Shown: in pieces, positions 44,007 to 54,262 of the stretch
Position numbering within the stretch: the first letter of the stretch is position 1
Layout of the letters: every line of letters starts with the position of its first letter
NCBI RefSeq assembly: GCF_009600605.1
Contig: NZ_VWNA01000001.1
Span: 1-64,000, forward strand
DNA from: Segnochrobactrum spirostomi
GTDB taxonomy: Bacteria; Pseudomonadota; Alphaproteobacteria; Rhizobiales; Segnochrobactraceae
Direction: 5' to 3'
DNA length: 64,000 nt
Program-made: the position numbers and the translations under genes
The notes under the pieces: generated by a model
Seen by the model: only the letters and a program-made list of their open reading frames with translations
Told to the model about the DNA's origin: nothing
Database searches by the model: none

Positions 44007-44759
44007 ATGCAGCCGATACTTCGCGTTCAGGACCTCCGTAAATCTTTCGGGAACAAGCCGATCCTCAAAGGGGTCAGCCTGCAGATCGAGGAGGGCGACC
44101 TCGTCTCGATGATCGGCCCGTCGGGCTGCGGCAAATCCACCTTGCTGCGCTGCCTCAACGGGCTCGAAAGCATGGATTCGGGCCTCATCGAGGCCTGCGG
44201 CGTCGTGATGGAGCGCAAGCCCGGCCAGACGCAGGGCCTCGACGAGATCGCCCATCGGCTGCGCAAGAACGTCGGCATGGTGTTCCAGAGCTTCAACCTC
44301 TTCCCCCACAAGACGCTGATGCAGAACGTCATGCTGGCGCCGATGGTGGTGAAGGGGGTGAGCCGCGACGAGGCGGCCGCAATCGCCGAGCGGCTGCTCG
44401 AGAAGGTGGGGCTCAGCGAGCACGTCGATCTCTACCCGATCCATCTTTCCGGCGGACAGCAGCAGCGCGGCGCGATCGCCCGCGCGCTCGCGATGTCTCC
44501 GAGGGTGATGCTCTACGACGAGCCGACCTCCGCCCTCGATCCGGGCCTCGTTGACGAAGTGCTCGACGTCATGAAGGAGCTCGACGCGGAGGGGATGACG
44601 CAGATCATCGTGACCCACGAGATGCGCTTCGCCCGCGACGCCTCCGACTACATCGTCTTCATGGAAAAGGGGGAGATCGTCGAGATCTCCGACGAGGACG
44701 AGATCTTCGAGAACCCCAAGGACCCGCGCACCCGGCAATTCCTGCGCCGCTTCATCTGA
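44007..44759 (+). CDS. Amino-acid ABC transporter ATP-binding protein
   Basis: The 250-residue ABC ATPase has Walker A GPSGCGKST (about 34-42), Q-loop MVFQSFNLFPHKT, signature LSGGQQQR, Walker B VMLYDEPTSALD and the switch histidine in TQIIVTHEM. The polar amino-acid group is indicated by sequence (HisP/GlnQ style) and by the neighbouring fused binding-protein/permease, which it would power. The ATG at 44007 is the family-like start; upstream residues are not. Its stop overlaps by one base the earliest possible start of the next gene (44759). Confidence 0.93.
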   Translation: MQPILRVQDLRKSFGNKPILKGVSLQIEEGDLVSMIGPSGCGKSTLLRCLNGLESMDSGLIEACGVVMERKPGQTQGLDEIAHRLRKNVGMVFQSFNLFPHKTLMQNVMLAPMVVKGVSRDEAAAIAERLLEKVGLSEHVDLYPIHLSGGQQQRGAIARALAMSPRVMLYDEPTSALDPGLVDEVLDVMKELDAEGMTQIIVTHEMRFARDASDYIVFMEKGEIVEISDEDEIFENPKDPRTRQFLRRFI

Positions 44760-44830
44760 TGCCGGCCGCCGCCCACGCCGTGCAAGCCCGCGCGACGTCC
44801 GAGCCCGAACCGACCTTTCTGGGGATCGCC

Positions 44831-46345
44831 ATGCGCCTCGCCCTCGCTCTTCTCTTGATCCTCACCGGTCTGACCGGGGCGTTCGCGCAGACGGCGGCGC
44901 CGTCCGGCCCGCCGCTGCGCTACGGCGCCGACGCGACGAGCGGCGCGCCCTACGTCTTCAAGGACCCCGCCGACCCGACCGTCACGACCGGCTTCGAGGT
45001 CGATATCATGACGGAGATCGGCAAGAAGCTCGGCCGCAAGCCGGTCCTCGTCCAGAACGATTGGGGCAACCTGATCCCCGGGCTCAATGCCGGGCTCTAC
45101 GATCTCGTCATCGACGGGCTCGAGATCACGCCGGCCCATCAGGCGGCGGCGGATTTCACGATCCCCTATTACACGACCTTCGGGCAGATCGTGATCCGGC
45201 GGGGCGATGCGCCGTTGCAGACGGTCGCCGACCTCAAGGGCAAGAGCGTCGGCACCCTCAAGTCGAGCCAGATGGAATATATCCTGCGCGCCGCTGGCAA
45301 CATCGACGTGCGCACCTACGACGAGGAGATCGACGCCTATTCCGATCTCAAGCTGAAGCGTATCGACGCGACGGTGATGGATTTCCCGATCGCGGTCTAT
45401 TACGCGCAGCCGGACCGCGAGTTGCAATTCACCGGCGAGCCGGTCGGCCAGATCCAATACGGCATCGCGGTGAAGAAGGGCGCTCATCCCGATCTCGTCG
45501 CCGCCCTCAACACGGCGCTGTCGCAGATGATCCAGGACGGCTCGCTGCGCGAGGTGCTGGACCGCTGGGGCCTGTGGACGCCGATGATGGCGCAGGTGAC
45601 CGGCGACGCCCGCCCGATGCAGGCGCAGCCTTCGGCCTACGAACACTTCGTCGACGCGACGCAGCCCCATGGCTGGAAGGCGCAACTGGAGCGCTATGCC
45701 CGCTTCCTGCCCCAGCTCGGCTGGGCGGCGGTGATGACGCTGCAGATTTCGATTCTCGCGATGGTGCTCGCGGTCGGGCTCGGCGCGGCGCTCGCGCTCT
45801 GCCGCGTCTATGGCGGCAAAATTCTCGACCATGTCGCCCAGATCTACATCGAGGTGGTGCGCGGCACGCCGCTCCTGATCCAGGTGCTGTTCATCTACTA
45901 CGGCCTGCCGAAGATCGGCGTGCAACTCGACCCGTACGTCGCCGGCGTGCTCGCCCTTGGTCTCAACTATGCGGCCTATGAGGCTGAAAATTATCGCGCC
46001 GGCCTGCTTGCCATCCCGCGCCAGCAGATGGAGGCGGCTGTGGCGCTCAACATGACGGAGCGCCAATCGCTGCGCCACGTCATCATCCCGCAGGCGGCGC
46101 GCATCGTGCTGCCGCCGACCACCAACGACTTCATCTCGCTCATCAAGGATTCGTCGCTGGTGTCGGTCATCTCGCTCGTCGAGCTGACCAAGACCTATGA
46201 GCAGATCTCCACGACCTATTACGACTATTTCGGCACGGGCATCCTGGTCGCCGCGATCTATCTGATCATCGGCCTGCCGTTCGTGCGGCTCGCCCGCTGG
46301 GCCGAGAAGCACGTCAGCCGCGGCGTCACACGCTCGAGTCAGTGA
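44831..46345 (+). CDS. Fused substrate-binding protein and permease of an amino-acid ABC importer
   Basis: The 504-residue protein joins two importer parts: a signal-like helix (1-20, LALALLLILTGLTGAFAQ), a type-3 periplasmic solute-binding domain (about 30-260: YVFKDPADPTVTTGFEVDIMTEIGKKLGRKPVLVQNDWGNLIPGLNAGLYDLVIDGLEIT, DATVMDFPIAVYYA) and a permease of the HisM/GlnP type (about 290-500) with the coupling motif EAENYRAGLLAIPRQQMEAAVALNMT. Such fusions are known in polar amino-acid importers. The ATG at 44831 precedes the signal peptide (GGGGAT upstream); a start at 44759, overlapping the ATPase stop as TGATG, would add 24 residues. Substrate: probably a polar amino acid, not determined. 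Confidence 0.87.
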   Translation: MRLALALLLILTGLTGAFAQTAAPSGPPLRYGADATSGAPYVFKDPADPTVTTGFEVDIMTEIGKKLGRKPVLVQNDWGNLIPGLNAGLYDLVIDGLEITPAHQAAADFTIPYYTTFGQIVIRRGDAPLQTVADLKGKSVGTLKSSQMEYILRAAGNIDVRTYDEEIDAYSDLKLKRIDATVMDFPIAVYYAQPDRELQFTGEPVGQIQYGIAVKKGAHPDLVAALNTALSQMIQDGSLREVLDRWGLWTPMMAQVTGDARPMQAQPSAYEHFVDATQPHGWKAQLERYARFLPQLGWAAVMTLQISILAMVLAVGLGAALALCRVYGGKILDHVAQIYIEVVRGTPLLIQVLFIYYGLPKIGVQLDPYVAGVLALGLNYAAYEAENYRAGLLAIPRQQMEAAVALNMTERQSLRHVIIPQAARIVLPPTTNDFISLIKDSSLVSVISLVELTKTYEQISTTYYDYFGTGILVAAIYLIIGLPFVRLARWAEKHVSRGVTRSSQ

Positions 46346-46385
46346 GGTTTCGACCGGGACCCAGCGCCGCGCTCGGCCGGTCGGC

Positions 46386-47045
46386 TCACGCAGCCGGCCA
46401 GACCAGCGCCGGCGGAGCGGCGGGCTCGCCGCTGATGCGGACCCGTTCGCCGTCGACCACGGCCCGCCCGCTCGCGAACAACGCGAGGGCGGCCGGATAG
46501 AGCGCGTGCTCGGCCTTGAGAACGCGGGCCGCGAGGCTGTCCGGATCGTCGCCCTCGACGACCGGCACCGCCGCCTGGGCGATGATCGGGCCGACGTCCA
46601 TCTCCGCCCGCACCACATGCACCGTGCAGCCGTGCAGCTTCACCCCGTCGGCGAGCGCGCGCTCGTGGGTGTGGAGGCCCTTGTAGGCGGGCAGCAGAGC
46701 AGGGTGGATGTTGATGAGCCGGTCGCGCCACGTTTCGACGAACCAGGGCGTCAGCAGACGCATGAAGCCGGCGAGGCAGACGAGCTTGACGTTGGCGGCG
46801 ACGAGCGCGGCGTGGACGGCGCGGTCGAAGCTCTCGCGGTCGGGATAGGCCTTGTGATCGACCACCGCCGTCGGCAGGCCCGCTGCCGCGGCACGGTCGA
46901 GTGCGCCGGCTCCGGGGCGGTTCGACAGGACCAGCGCGATCTCGGCCGGAAAGGACGAGTCGGCGGCGGCCTCGATCAGCGCGGCCATGTTGCTGCCGCG
47001 CCCGGAGACGAGGACGCCGACGCGGCGGCGCGGTCCGGCGGTCAC
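46386..47045 (-). CDS. purN: Phosphoribosylglycinamide formyltransferase
   Basis: The 219-residue enzyme formylates GAR using 10-formyl-THF in purine synthesis. Motifs: [109 protein letters not shown], which include the catalytic N, H and D. A GTG at 47045 overlaps the purM stop (GTGA). The frame open much further upstream is purM shadow. purM and purN form one operon. Confidence 0.96.
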   Translation of the reverse strand: MTAGPRRRVGVLVSGRGSNMAALIEAAADSSFPAEIALVLSNRPGAGALDRAAAAGLPTAVVDHKAYPDRESFDRAVHAALVAANVKLVCLAGFMRLLTPWFVETWRDRLINIHPALLPAYKGLHTHERALADGVKLHGCTVHVVRAEMDVGPIIAQAAVPVVEGDDPDSLAARVLKAEHALYPAALALFASGRAVVDGERVRISGEPAAPPALVWPAA

Positions 47046-48127
47046 GCGCCGAGCCCCAGATCGCCGCGATAGGCCACCGGCGAACCGCCGCGCGGCATGA
47101 TTTCGCCGATCACCGACACGGTCTCGCCGTGGGCACGGAGCGTCGCGGTGACGGCGTCGGCCTCCTCGGGCGACACCACCACCACCATGCCGATGCCGCA
47201 ATTGAAGGTGCGCAGCATCTCCTTGGCCTCGATGCGCCCGCCGCGGGCGAGCCACGAGAACACCGGCGGCACGGCGATGCGGTCGAGCTCGATCAGGGCC
47301 GCAACGTCGCCCGGCAGCACGCGGGGAATGTTCTCGGTCAGCCCGCCGCCGGTGATGTGGGCGAGGGCCTTGATGCCGCGCCCGGCGGCGAACGCCGCGA
47401 GCAGCGGCTTCACATAGATGCGCGTCGGGGCGAGCAGGGCGCGGCCGAGGCTGTCGCCGCCGCCAAACGGTGAGGCGGCATCCCAGCCGAGGCCTTCCGC
47501 GGCGACGATGTGGCGGACCAGCGAATAGCCGTTGGAATGCACGCCGGAGGAGGCGAGGCCGAGCAGGACGTCGCCCGGCAGCACGTCGCCGCGCGGCAGC
47601 AGGCGGTCGCGCTCGACGGCGCCGACGGCGAAGCCCGCGAGATCGTAATCGCCCTCGGTATAGTGCCCCGGCATCTCGGCGGTCTCGCCGCCGACCAGCG
47701 CGGCGCCGGCCTGGAGGCAGCCCTCGACGATGCCGGAGACGACGGCAGTCGCGACCGCCACGTCGAGCGTGCCGGAGGCGAAATAATCGAGGAAGAAGAG
47801 CGGCTCGGCGCCCTGCACGACGAGATCGTTGACGCACATGGCGACGAGGTCGATGCCGACCGTCTCGTGAACGCCCGCCTCGATCGCAACGCGGAGCTTG
47901 GTGCCGACGCCGTCGGTCGCCGCGACGAGAAGCGGATCGGAGAAGCCGGCGGCCTTGAGGTCGAAGATGCCGCCGAATCCGCCGATCGCCGCGTCGGCGC
48001 CGCTGCGCGCGGTGCGCCGCACCAGGCCGGAGATCGCCTTCACCAGCGCATCGCCGCGATCGATATCGACGCCGGCGTCCGAATAGGTGAAGGAAGGGGA
48101 CGAGGCGTGGGGCTCGCTGGAGGGCAT
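47042..48127 (-). CDS. purM: Phosphoribosylformylglycinamidine cyclo-ligase (AIR synthetase)
   Basis: The 361-residue ATP-dependent enzyme closes the imidazole ring of AIR. The sequence is classic: [130 protein letters not shown] and [16 protein letters not shown] place the start at the ATG at 48127, since the upstream frame (to 48316) is not family-like. It overlaps purN by four bases and is divergent from the AI-2E-type exporter gene. Confidence 0.96.
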   Translation of the reverse strand: MPSSEPHASSPSFTYSDAGVDIDRGDALVKAISGLVRRTARSGADAAIGGFGGIFDLKAAGFSDPLLVAATDGVGTKLRVAIEAGVHETVGIDLVAMCVNDLVVQGAEPLFFLDYFASGTLDVAVATAVVSGIVEGCLQAGAALVGGETAEMPGHYTEGDYDLAGFAVGAVERDRLLPRGDVLPGDVLLGLASSGVHSNGYSLVRHIVAAEGLGWDAASPFGGGDSLGRALLAPTRIYVKPLLAAFAAGRGIKALAHITGGGLTENIPRVLPGDVAALIELDRIAVPPVFSWLARGGRIEAKEMLRTFNCGIGMVVVVSPEEADAVTATLRAHGETVSVIGEIMPRGGSPVAYRGDLGLGA

Positions 48128-48397
48128 CGGAGGCTGATCCTGTGTCGAAACGCGCCTCGGGCGCGCGGCGGTCGCGGATTTCGTCGTGATCTGAGAGGAC
48201 CCGGCGGCCGGCCGGTGCCCGGAGCCGGAGGTATGAAGCGTGAACGAAGTGAAGGCAAGCGCCGCGCCGCCTCGAAACAGGGCTTCGTTGCAGCTTGACG
48301 CTGGGCGCCGGCACACCCTATCTCGTTTTCTGCGCCGCAGTGCACAATGCCAGGCGGCAATCCGCCTTGTTCGGGCGTCTCGGAAGGATCGCAGGGC

Positions 48398-49483
48398 GTG
48401 AGTCTCGGACGTCAGATCGCCTTCTGGGTGGGCGCCCTCGTGGCGTGCGTCCTCTTTCTATTCGTCTTCGCGCCGATTTTGCTGCCGTTCGTGGCCGGCA
48501 TGATTCTGGCGTACCTGCTCAACCCGATCGCCGATCGGCTTCAGCAGTTCGGCTGTAGCCGGCTCGTCGCGACGTTGATCATCCTCGCCGCGTTCGTGGT
48601 GATCTTCGCGCTCGTTCTCGTCATCCTGGTCCCGGTGCTGGGGCACCAGATCGGCGGCTTCATCGGCAACATGCCGCGCTATGCGACGGCGCTGCAGTCC
48701 TTCGTGACGCGCCAGCTCCAGGGCGACGGGAAGATCTCTCAGATCCTCGGCATGTCCATGCAGGACCTGCAATCCTCGCTCGGCCAGGTCGTCACCCAGA
48801 GCACCCAATGGCTGGCGAGCCTGTTCACGTCGATCTGGACGGGCGGACAGGCGCTGATCTCCGTCGTTTCGCTCCTGGTCGTCACCCCCGTGGTCGCCTT
48901 CTACATGCTGCTCGATTGGGAACGGCTCGTCGAGCAGGTGGACAGTTGGCTGCCGCGGGACCACGCGGCGACGATCCGTGAACTGTTCCAGGAGATGGAC
49001 CACGGCGTCTCGGGCTACATCCGCGGTCAGGTGCTCGTCTCGATCTCGCTCGCGATCTATTACGCCGCGACGCTGAGCGTCGTCGGGCTCAATTTCGGCC
49101 TTTTGATCGGCATCGGAATCGGGATGATCAGCTTCATCCCCTATGTCGGGTCGTTCCTCGGATTTTTGATGTCGGTCGGCGTTGCGGTCGGCCAGTTCTG
49201 GCCGGAATACACGTCGGTCGGCTATGTCGTCGCGATCTTCGCCTTCGGTCAGTTCCTGGAGGGATACGTCCTCCAGCCGAAGCTCGTTGGCGAGAATATC
49301 GGCCTGCATCCGGTGTGGCTGATGTTCGCCTTGTTCGCCTTCGGCTACCTGTTCGGCTTCGTCGGCCTGCTCGTCGCCGTTCCCGCCTCGGCCGCCGTCG
49401 GCGTCCTCGCCCGCTTCGGCATCGCCCGCTACAAGGCGAGCCCATTCTATCGGGGCGTGGCGGGCGGAGATCACGTGCCGTGA
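48398..49483 (+). CDS. AI-2E family transporter (PerM-like)
   Basis: The 361-residue protein has seven to eight membrane helices and the PerM signature regions [50 protein letters not shown] and [47 protein letters not shown]. Members export autoinducer-2 or act as sodium/proton antiporters; the substrate is unknown here. The GTG at 48398 with GGAAGG upstream is preferred. It overlaps hdaA by four bases (GTGA), the usual Rhizobiales linkage. Confidence 0.88.
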   Translation: MSLGRQIAFWVGALVACVLFLFVFAPILLPFVAGMILAYLLNPIADRLQQFGCSRLVATLIILAAFVVIFALVLVILVPVLGHQIGGFIGNMPRYATALQSFVTRQLQGDGKISQILGMSMQDLQSSLGQVVTQSTQWLASLFTSIWTGGQALISVVSLLVVTPVVAFYMLLDWERLVEQVDSWLPRDHAATIRELFQEMDHGVSGYIRGQVLVSISLAIYYAATLSVVGLNFGLLIGIGIGMISFIPYVGSFLGFLMSVGVAVGQFWPEYTSVGYVVAIFAFGQFLEGYVLQPKLVGENIGLHPVWLMFALFAFGYLFGFVGLLVAVPASAAVGVLARFGIARYKASPFYRGVAGGDHVP

Positions 49484-50166
49484 CGGGCGACGATCGGCGG
49501 GTGCAGTTGCCTCTCGCGCTGCCCGCCGCGCCGGCCCTCGGGCGTGACGATTTCCTCGTCGGACCGACAAATGCGGCGGCCGCCGAACTGATCGATCGCT
49601 GGCCCGGCTGGCCGAGCCGGCTCGTTGTTCTGGTCGGCCCCGCTGGTTCGGGAAAAAGCCATCTGGTCGCGGTGTGGCGGCAACATGCCGGGGCGGAGAT
49701 CGTGGCGGCGGCTGACCTGGGCGGGATCGACCCGATCGCCGCCGCGGCCGGCCCGCTGGCGGTCGAGGACGTCGATTCCGGCCCGATCGCGGAAGTCGCC
49801 CTTTTCCACCTCCTCAACGCGGCGGCGACCGGGCCCGGTCTCCTGCTCACGGCGCGCACGCCGCCGGAGGAATGGTCCGTCCGCTTGCCAGACCTCGGCT
49901 CGCGCCTGCGGGCGGCGACCCGCGTGACCATGCAGGAGGCCGACGACGACCTGCTGCGCCGGGTCGTCGTCAAGCTGTTCGCCGACCGGCAGTTTGCCGT
50001 CGATCCGGGCGTCATCGATTATCTGCTCGCCCGCATGGAACGCTCGCTCGCGGCGGCAAACCGCCTCGTGGCGGAAATCGATCGGGAGGCCCTCGCCCAG
50101 CGGCGCCCGGTGACGCGCGGGCTCGTCGCGGAGGTTCTCGCGCGCCCAATCGAGGGTGTCGCGTGA
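49480..50166 (+). CDS. hdaA: DnaA-related regulatory protein HdaA
   Basis: The 228-residue AAA-family protein resembles Hda/HdaA: QLPLALPAAPALGRDDFLVGPTNAAAAELIDRWPGWPSRLVVLVGPAGSGKSHLVAVW (Walker A GPAGSGKS) and the C-terminal ERSLAAANRLVAEIDREALAQRRPVTRGLVAEVL. HdaA with the DNA clamp stimulates ATP hydrolysis by DnaA and prevents over-initiation; the N-terminal QLPLAL is the clamp-binding motif. The GTG at 49480 overlaps the exporter stop. It precedes ppk1, a conserved order in Rhizobiales. Confidence 0.92.
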   Translation: MTGDDRRVQLPLALPAAPALGRDDFLVGPTNAAAAELIDRWPGWPSRLVVLVGPAGSGKSHLVAVWRQHAGAEIVAAADLGGIDPIAAAAGPLAVEDVDSGPIAEVALFHLLNAAATGPGLLLTARTPPEEWSVRLPDLGSRLRAATRVTMQEADDDLLRRVVVKLFADRQFAVDPGVIDYLLARMERSLAAANRLVAEIDREALAQRRPVTRGLVAEVLARPIEGVA

Positions 50167-50180
50167 CACATCGGTGACAA
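50163..50180. promoter_or_regulatory. PhoB-box-like 11-bp direct repeat upstream of ppk1
   Basis: GTGACA occurs at 50163-50168 and 50174-50179, exactly 11 bp apart. On the minus strand this reads TGTCACCGATGTGTCAC, close to the CTGTCAT-N4-CTGTCA Pho-box pattern. It overlaps the hdaA stop and lies about 140 bp before ppk1. The orientation is opposite to ppk1, so a role is uncertain. Confidence 0.4.
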
Positions 50181-50309
50181 AGACGTCACGACCGCGAAAA
50201 ATCCGTCATACTTTGGGGGTAACCGGATTAGAGGCTGGAGCGGTTTCTTCGTCGGGCGGCATTTTTCCGCGCGTCTAACGTGTCCGGCGACGTGGGAGAG
50301 AGGGCGATC

Positions 50310-52517
50310 ATGGACATTGAAACTGTGGCCGAAGCCGGCGCCGAGCAGCTTCCCGAGACGGCGGCCCACGCGGCGGGCGAGGGCCACGCGGACATCCGCC
50401 AAGATCCCTCCCGGTTTGTGAACCGCGAGCTTTCCTGGCTCCAGTTCAATCTCCGCGTCCTCGAGGAATCGGCCAACAAGCGCCACCCGATCCTCGAACG
50501 CCTGCGCTTCCTGTCGATCTCGGCGAACAATCTCGACGAGTTCTTCATGGTCCGCGTCGCCGGCCTGCGCGGTCAGCAGCGCGCCAAGGTCGATCTCCTG
50601 AGCGACGACGGCCGCACCCCGACCGAGCAGCTCGCCCTCGTCAGCGAGGCCGTCGGCCGGCTGCAATCGGCCCAGCAGGAGCAGTGGCGCTCGCTGCGCT
50701 CGGAACTCGTCGATTACGGCATCGTCCTCGTCGAGCAGCCGGACCTCAACGCCCGCGACCGGGAATGGCTCGAGGACTTCTTTCTCGCCCACGTGTTCCC
50801 GGTGCTGACGCCGCTCGCGATCGATCCGGCGCATCCGTTCCCCTTCATCCCCAATCTCGGCTTCTCGCTGGTGCTCGAGCTCGCGGCACCGACCGGCGAG
50901 CGCATGATCGCGCTGATCCGCGTCCCCGCTCAGGTCGACCGCTACATCCGCCTGCCGGCGGGGGAAGGCGAGACGCGCGTCCGCTTCATCGCCCTCGAGA
51001 ACGCCATCGGCTTGTTCATCGGCCGCCTCTTCCCCGGCTACGAGATGCGGGGCGAGGGCGCCTTCCGCGTCATCCGCGATTCGGACATCGAGATCGAGGA
51101 AGAGGCTGAGGATCTCGTCCGCCTGTTCGAGAGCGCGCTGAAGCGCCGTCGCCGCGGCTCGGTGATCCGCCTCGAGATCGAGCACTCGACGCCGGAGCCG
51201 CTGCAGCGCTTCGTCGCCGGCGCCCTCGGGGTCATCGACGACGAGATTTTCCTCGTCCATGGCGCGCTCGCCCTGAAGGACCTGTCCTTCCTCGTCGGGC
51301 TCGACCGGCCGGAGCTGAAGTTCGTGCCCTACACGCCCCGCTTCCCGGAGCGGGTGCGGGAGCACGGTGGGGATTGCTTCGCCGCGATCGGCCAGAAGGA
51401 CATCGTCGTCCATCACCCGTACGAATCGTTCGACGTCGTCGTGCAGTTCCTGTCCCAGGCCGCGCGCGACCCTGACGTGGTGGCGATCAAGCAGACCCTC
51501 TACCGCACCTCGAAGGACTCGCCGATCGTCCGCGCTCTGGTCGAAGCGGCGGAGGCCGGCAAGTCGGTGACGGCGCTCGTCGAGCTCAAGGCCCGCTTCG
51601 ACGAGGAGGCCAACATCCGCTGGGCCCGCGATCTCGAGCGCGCCGGCGCGCAGGTGGTGTTCGGCTTCCTGGAGCTCAAGACCCACGCCAAGCTGTCGAT
51701 GGTGGTGCGCCGCGAGGGCTCGAACCTGCGGTCCTATTGCCACATCGGCACGGGCAACTATCACCCGATCACGGCGCGCATCTATACCGACCTGTCCTTC
51801 TTCACCGCCGAACCGGCGATAGGCCAGGACGTCGCGCGCATCTTCAACTTCATCACGGGCTATGCGCGCCCGGGTGAACTCAGCAAGCTCGCCATCTCGC
51901 CGCTCACGGTGCGCAAGCGCATCCTCGATTCGATCGAGGCCGAGATCGAGCACGTCAAGGCGGGCCGCCCGGCGCAGATCTGGATGAAGATGAACTCTCT
52001 CGTCGATGCCCAGATCATCGACGCGCTCTACGACGCGAGCCGCGCCGGGGTGGAGATCGATCTCGTGGTGCGCGGCATCTGCTGCCTGCGGCCGGGCGTG
52101 CCGGGGCTTTCCGAGACGATCCGGGCGAAGTCGATCGTCGGCCGTTTCCTCGAGCACAGCCGCATCTTCTGCTTCGGCAACGGCCACGGCCTGCCGTCGC
52201 CCCAGGCAACCGTCTATATCGGCTCCGCCGATATGATGTCGCGCAACCTCGACCGCCGCGTCGAGGCCCTGGCGCCGATCGAGAACACCACGGTGCACGC
52301 CCAGGTGCTCGATCAGATCATGGTCGCGAACCTTACCGACAACCAACAGAGCTGGGAGCTCTTGCCCGACGGCGGTCACCGTCGTATCCACCCGGCAGAG
52401 GGCGAAGAGCCGTTCAACGCCCATCAGTACTTCATGACCAACCCTTCGTTGTCGGGACGTGGCAAGTCACTCCAAACAGACTCCCCCAAGCCCTTCTCCA
52501 AGCGCCTTGGGCACTGA
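50310..52517 (+). CDS. ppk1: Polyphosphate kinase 1
   Basis: The 735-residue enzyme makes polyphosphate from ATP. It has the N-terminal and head domains ([51 protein letters not shown]) and two PLD-like catalytic domains; the phosphorylated histidine is about H459 in [12 protein letters not shown], with [18 protein letters not shown] near the end. The ATG at 50310 with GGAGAGAGGG upstream is preferred over a GTG at 50280. Its 3' end overlaps ppx by 59 bp, so synthesis and breakdown are co-expressed. Confidence 0.96.
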   Translation: MDIETVAEAGAEQLPETAAHAAGEGHADIRQDPSRFVNRELSWLQFNLRVLEESANKRHPILERLRFLSISANNLDEFFMVRVAGLRGQQRAKVDLLSDDGRTPTEQLALVSEAVGRLQSAQQEQWRSLRSELVDYGIVLVEQPDLNARDREWLEDFFLAHVFPVLTPLAIDPAHPFPFIPNLGFSLVLELAAPTGERMIALIRVPAQVDRYIRLPAGEGETRVRFIALENAIGLFIGRLFPGYEMRGEGAFRVIRDSDIEIEEEAEDLVRLFESALKRRRRGSVIRLEIEHSTPEPLQRFVAGALGVIDDEIFLVHGALALKDLSFLVGLDRPELKFVPYTPRFPERVREHGGDCFAAIGQKDIVVHHPYESFDVVVQFLSQAARDPDVVAIKQTLYRTSKDSPIVRALVEAAEAGKSVTALVELKARFDEEANIRWARDLERAGAQVVFGFLELKTHAKLSMVVRREGSNLRSYCHIGTGNYHPITARIYTDLSFFTAEPAIGQDVARIFNFITGYARPGELSKLAISPLTVRKRILDSIEAEIEHVKAGRPAQIWMKMNSLVDAQIIDALYDASRAGVEIDLVVRGICCLRPGVPGLSETIRAKSIVGRFLEHSRIFCFGNGHGLPSPQATVYIGSADMMSRNLDRRVEALAPIENTTVHAQVLDQIMVANLTDNQQSWELLPDGGHRRIHPAEGEEPFNAHQYFMTNPSLSGRGKSLQTDSPKPFSKRLGH

Positions 52518-54063
52518 GCCGTCGCGGCCTTCCGCCGCGACATCCCTGCCTTTGCCGGAGCCGGCGCCCGGGCGATTGCCGGGGTTCGGTCCGATCTCGG
52601 TCATCGACATCGGATCGAACTCCGTCCGCCTCGTGATCTACGAGCGGCTGTGCCGGTCGCCGACCGTTCTCTTCAACGAGAAGGTGCTGGCGGGCCTCGG
52701 CCGCGGCATCGCCAAGTCCGGGCGGCTACAGGCCGATGGGGTGGCGATGGCGCTCAAGGCCGTCGGCCGGTTCCGCCAGATCTGCGACCAGATGGGCACG
52801 CGCACGCTCGACGTGATCGCGACCGCCGCGGCGCGCGACGCCTCGAACGGCCCCGAATTCATCGCCGAGATTGAGCGGATCTGCCGCTGCAGGGTGGAGA
52901 TCCTGTCCGGAGCCGAGGAGGCCCGCCGCTCCGCGCTCGGCGTCGTCGCCGGTGTGTGGCGTCCCGACGGCGTCGCCGGCGACCTCGGCGGCGGCAGCCT
53001 CGAACTCGTCGACGTGAAGGGCGAGCATATCGGCCTCGGCCGCACCTATCCGCTCGGCGGCCTGCGCTTGCAGGAGACGGCGGACGGCTCGGTGCGCAAG
53101 GCGGAGAAGATTGCGGCGGAAGCGCTCTCCACGAGCGATCTCCTCACCATCATGCAGGGCCGCGATTTCTACGCGATCGGCGGCACCTGGCGCTCGCTCG
53201 CCCGCCTGCACATGTTCCAGACCGGCTATCCGCTGCACATCATGCACGAATATGCCATCCCGGCCGAAGAGGCGCTCGACTTCTGCAAGACGGTCGCCCG
53301 CGGCTCGATCGATTCCCTCGATTCCGTCGAGGTGGTGTCGCGCCAGCGCCGGTCGCTCCTGCCGTTCGGCGCCGTCGTGATGTCGCAGATCATCCAGGCC
53401 GGCAAGCCGAAGCAGGTCGTGCTCTCGGCGCTCGGCATCCGCGAAGGCCTGCTCTACGAGCGGCTCGATCCAGCCGAGAAGGCGAAGGACCCGCTCATTG
53501 CGGCGTGCGAGGAGATGTCGCTGCTGCGCTCCCGCTCGCCGCGCCATGCGGCCGAGCTCGGTGAATGGACGGAGCACGTCTTTCAGGCGCTCGGCATCGA
53601 CGAGACCGCCGACGAGCGCCGGCTCCGCATTGCCGCATGCCTCCTCGCAGATATCGGATGGCGCGCCCACCCGGATTATCGCGGCGAGCAGAGCATGGCG
53701 ATCATTTCGAACGCCGCGTTCACCGGCGTCGATCACCACGGCCGCGCCTATCTTGCGATGGCCGTCTATTATCGCCATTTCGGGCTCGTGGACGACGCCT
53801 TGAGCCCGCGTCTGCGCGAGATGGTCTCGACCCGGCTCAAGGAGCGCGCCCGCTGCCTCGGCGCGGCGCTGCGCGTCGCCTCGGTGCTGTCGGCGTCGGC
53901 GCCGGGTGTCGTCAGCCGCATCAAGGTCGATGCGAGCGACGACAAGGTGGTGCTGCACATCCCCGAGGATCTCGCCGCCCTCGATGGCGAGGTGATCCGC
54001 AAGCGCCTGGAGCAGCTCTCCAAGCTCGTCGGGCTCGGTTCGTCCGTCGTGATCGGCGCCTGA
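52459..54063 (+). CDS. ppx: Exopolyphosphatase (Ppx/GppA family)
   Basis: The 534-residue protein has the ASKHA-type Ppx/GppA domain: [16 protein letters not shown] (about 49-64), [16 protein letters not shown] and [16 protein letters not shown], followed by an HD-like C-terminal domain. It hydrolyses terminal phosphates of polyphosphate and possibly pppGpp. The GTG at 52459 lies inside ppk1 (59-bp overlap); the first 45 residues are proline/serine rich and probably disordered. A hairpin with 11-bp stem follows at 54075-54104. Confidence 0.92.
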   Translation: MASHSKQTPPSPSPSALGTEPSRPSAATSLPLPEPAPGRLPGFGPISVIDIGSNSVRLVIYERLCRSPTVLFNEKVLAGLGRGIAKSGRLQADGVAMALKAVGRFRQICDQMGTRTLDVIATAAARDASNGPEFIAEIERICRCRVEILSGAEEARRSALGVVAGVWRPDGVAGDLGGGSLELVDVKGEHIGLGRTYPLGGLRLQETADGSVRKAEKIAAEALSTSDLLTIMQGRDFYAIGGTWRSLARLHMFQTGYPLHIMHEYAIPAEEALDFCKTVARGSIDSLDSVEVVSRQRRSLLPFGAVVMSQIIQAGKPKQVVLSALGIREGLLYERLDPAEKAKDPLIAACEEMSLLRSRSPRHAAELGEWTEHVFQALGIDETADERRLRIAACLLADIGWRAHPDYRGEQSMAIISNAAFTGVDHHGRAYLAMAVYYRHFGLVDDALSPRLREMVSTRLKERARCLGAALRVASVLSASAPGVVSRIKVDASDDKVVLHIPEDLAALDGEVIRKRLEQLSKLVGLGSSVVIGA

Positions 54064-54074
54064 GGCGTTAGTCT

Positions 54075-54104
54075 GCGGGCCGCGCGGGTGCGCGGCCTGC
54101 CTTT
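54075..54104 (+). terminator. Hairpin after ppx
   Basis: GCGGGCCGCGC-GGGT-GCGCGGCCTGC (54075-54100, with one G.T pair) is followed by CTTTCC. The T-run is weak, so termination may be partial. Confidence 0.6.
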
Positions 54105-54262
54105 CCGTCCGGGTGGCGACGCACGAAGTGCGGCCGCGCCAGCGCGATGCCGTGCTGGCGCCTTTTTTCGCCGCGAGCGGATATCTCACTGAAACGGGGC
54201 GAGGGGGCGCCGGTCGGGAGTGGTTCCGATCCGGGGTCCCGGTCTGTCGCGAGGAACGTCTG

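Noticed and set aside
49480-50166. Replication origin near hdaA
   Set aside because: hdaA is not an origin marker, and I saw no cluster of DnaA boxes or AT-rich unwinding region.
50019-52424. 801-codon minus-strand frame across ppk1
   Set aside because: Shadow frame without motifs; ppk1 is certain on the plus strand.
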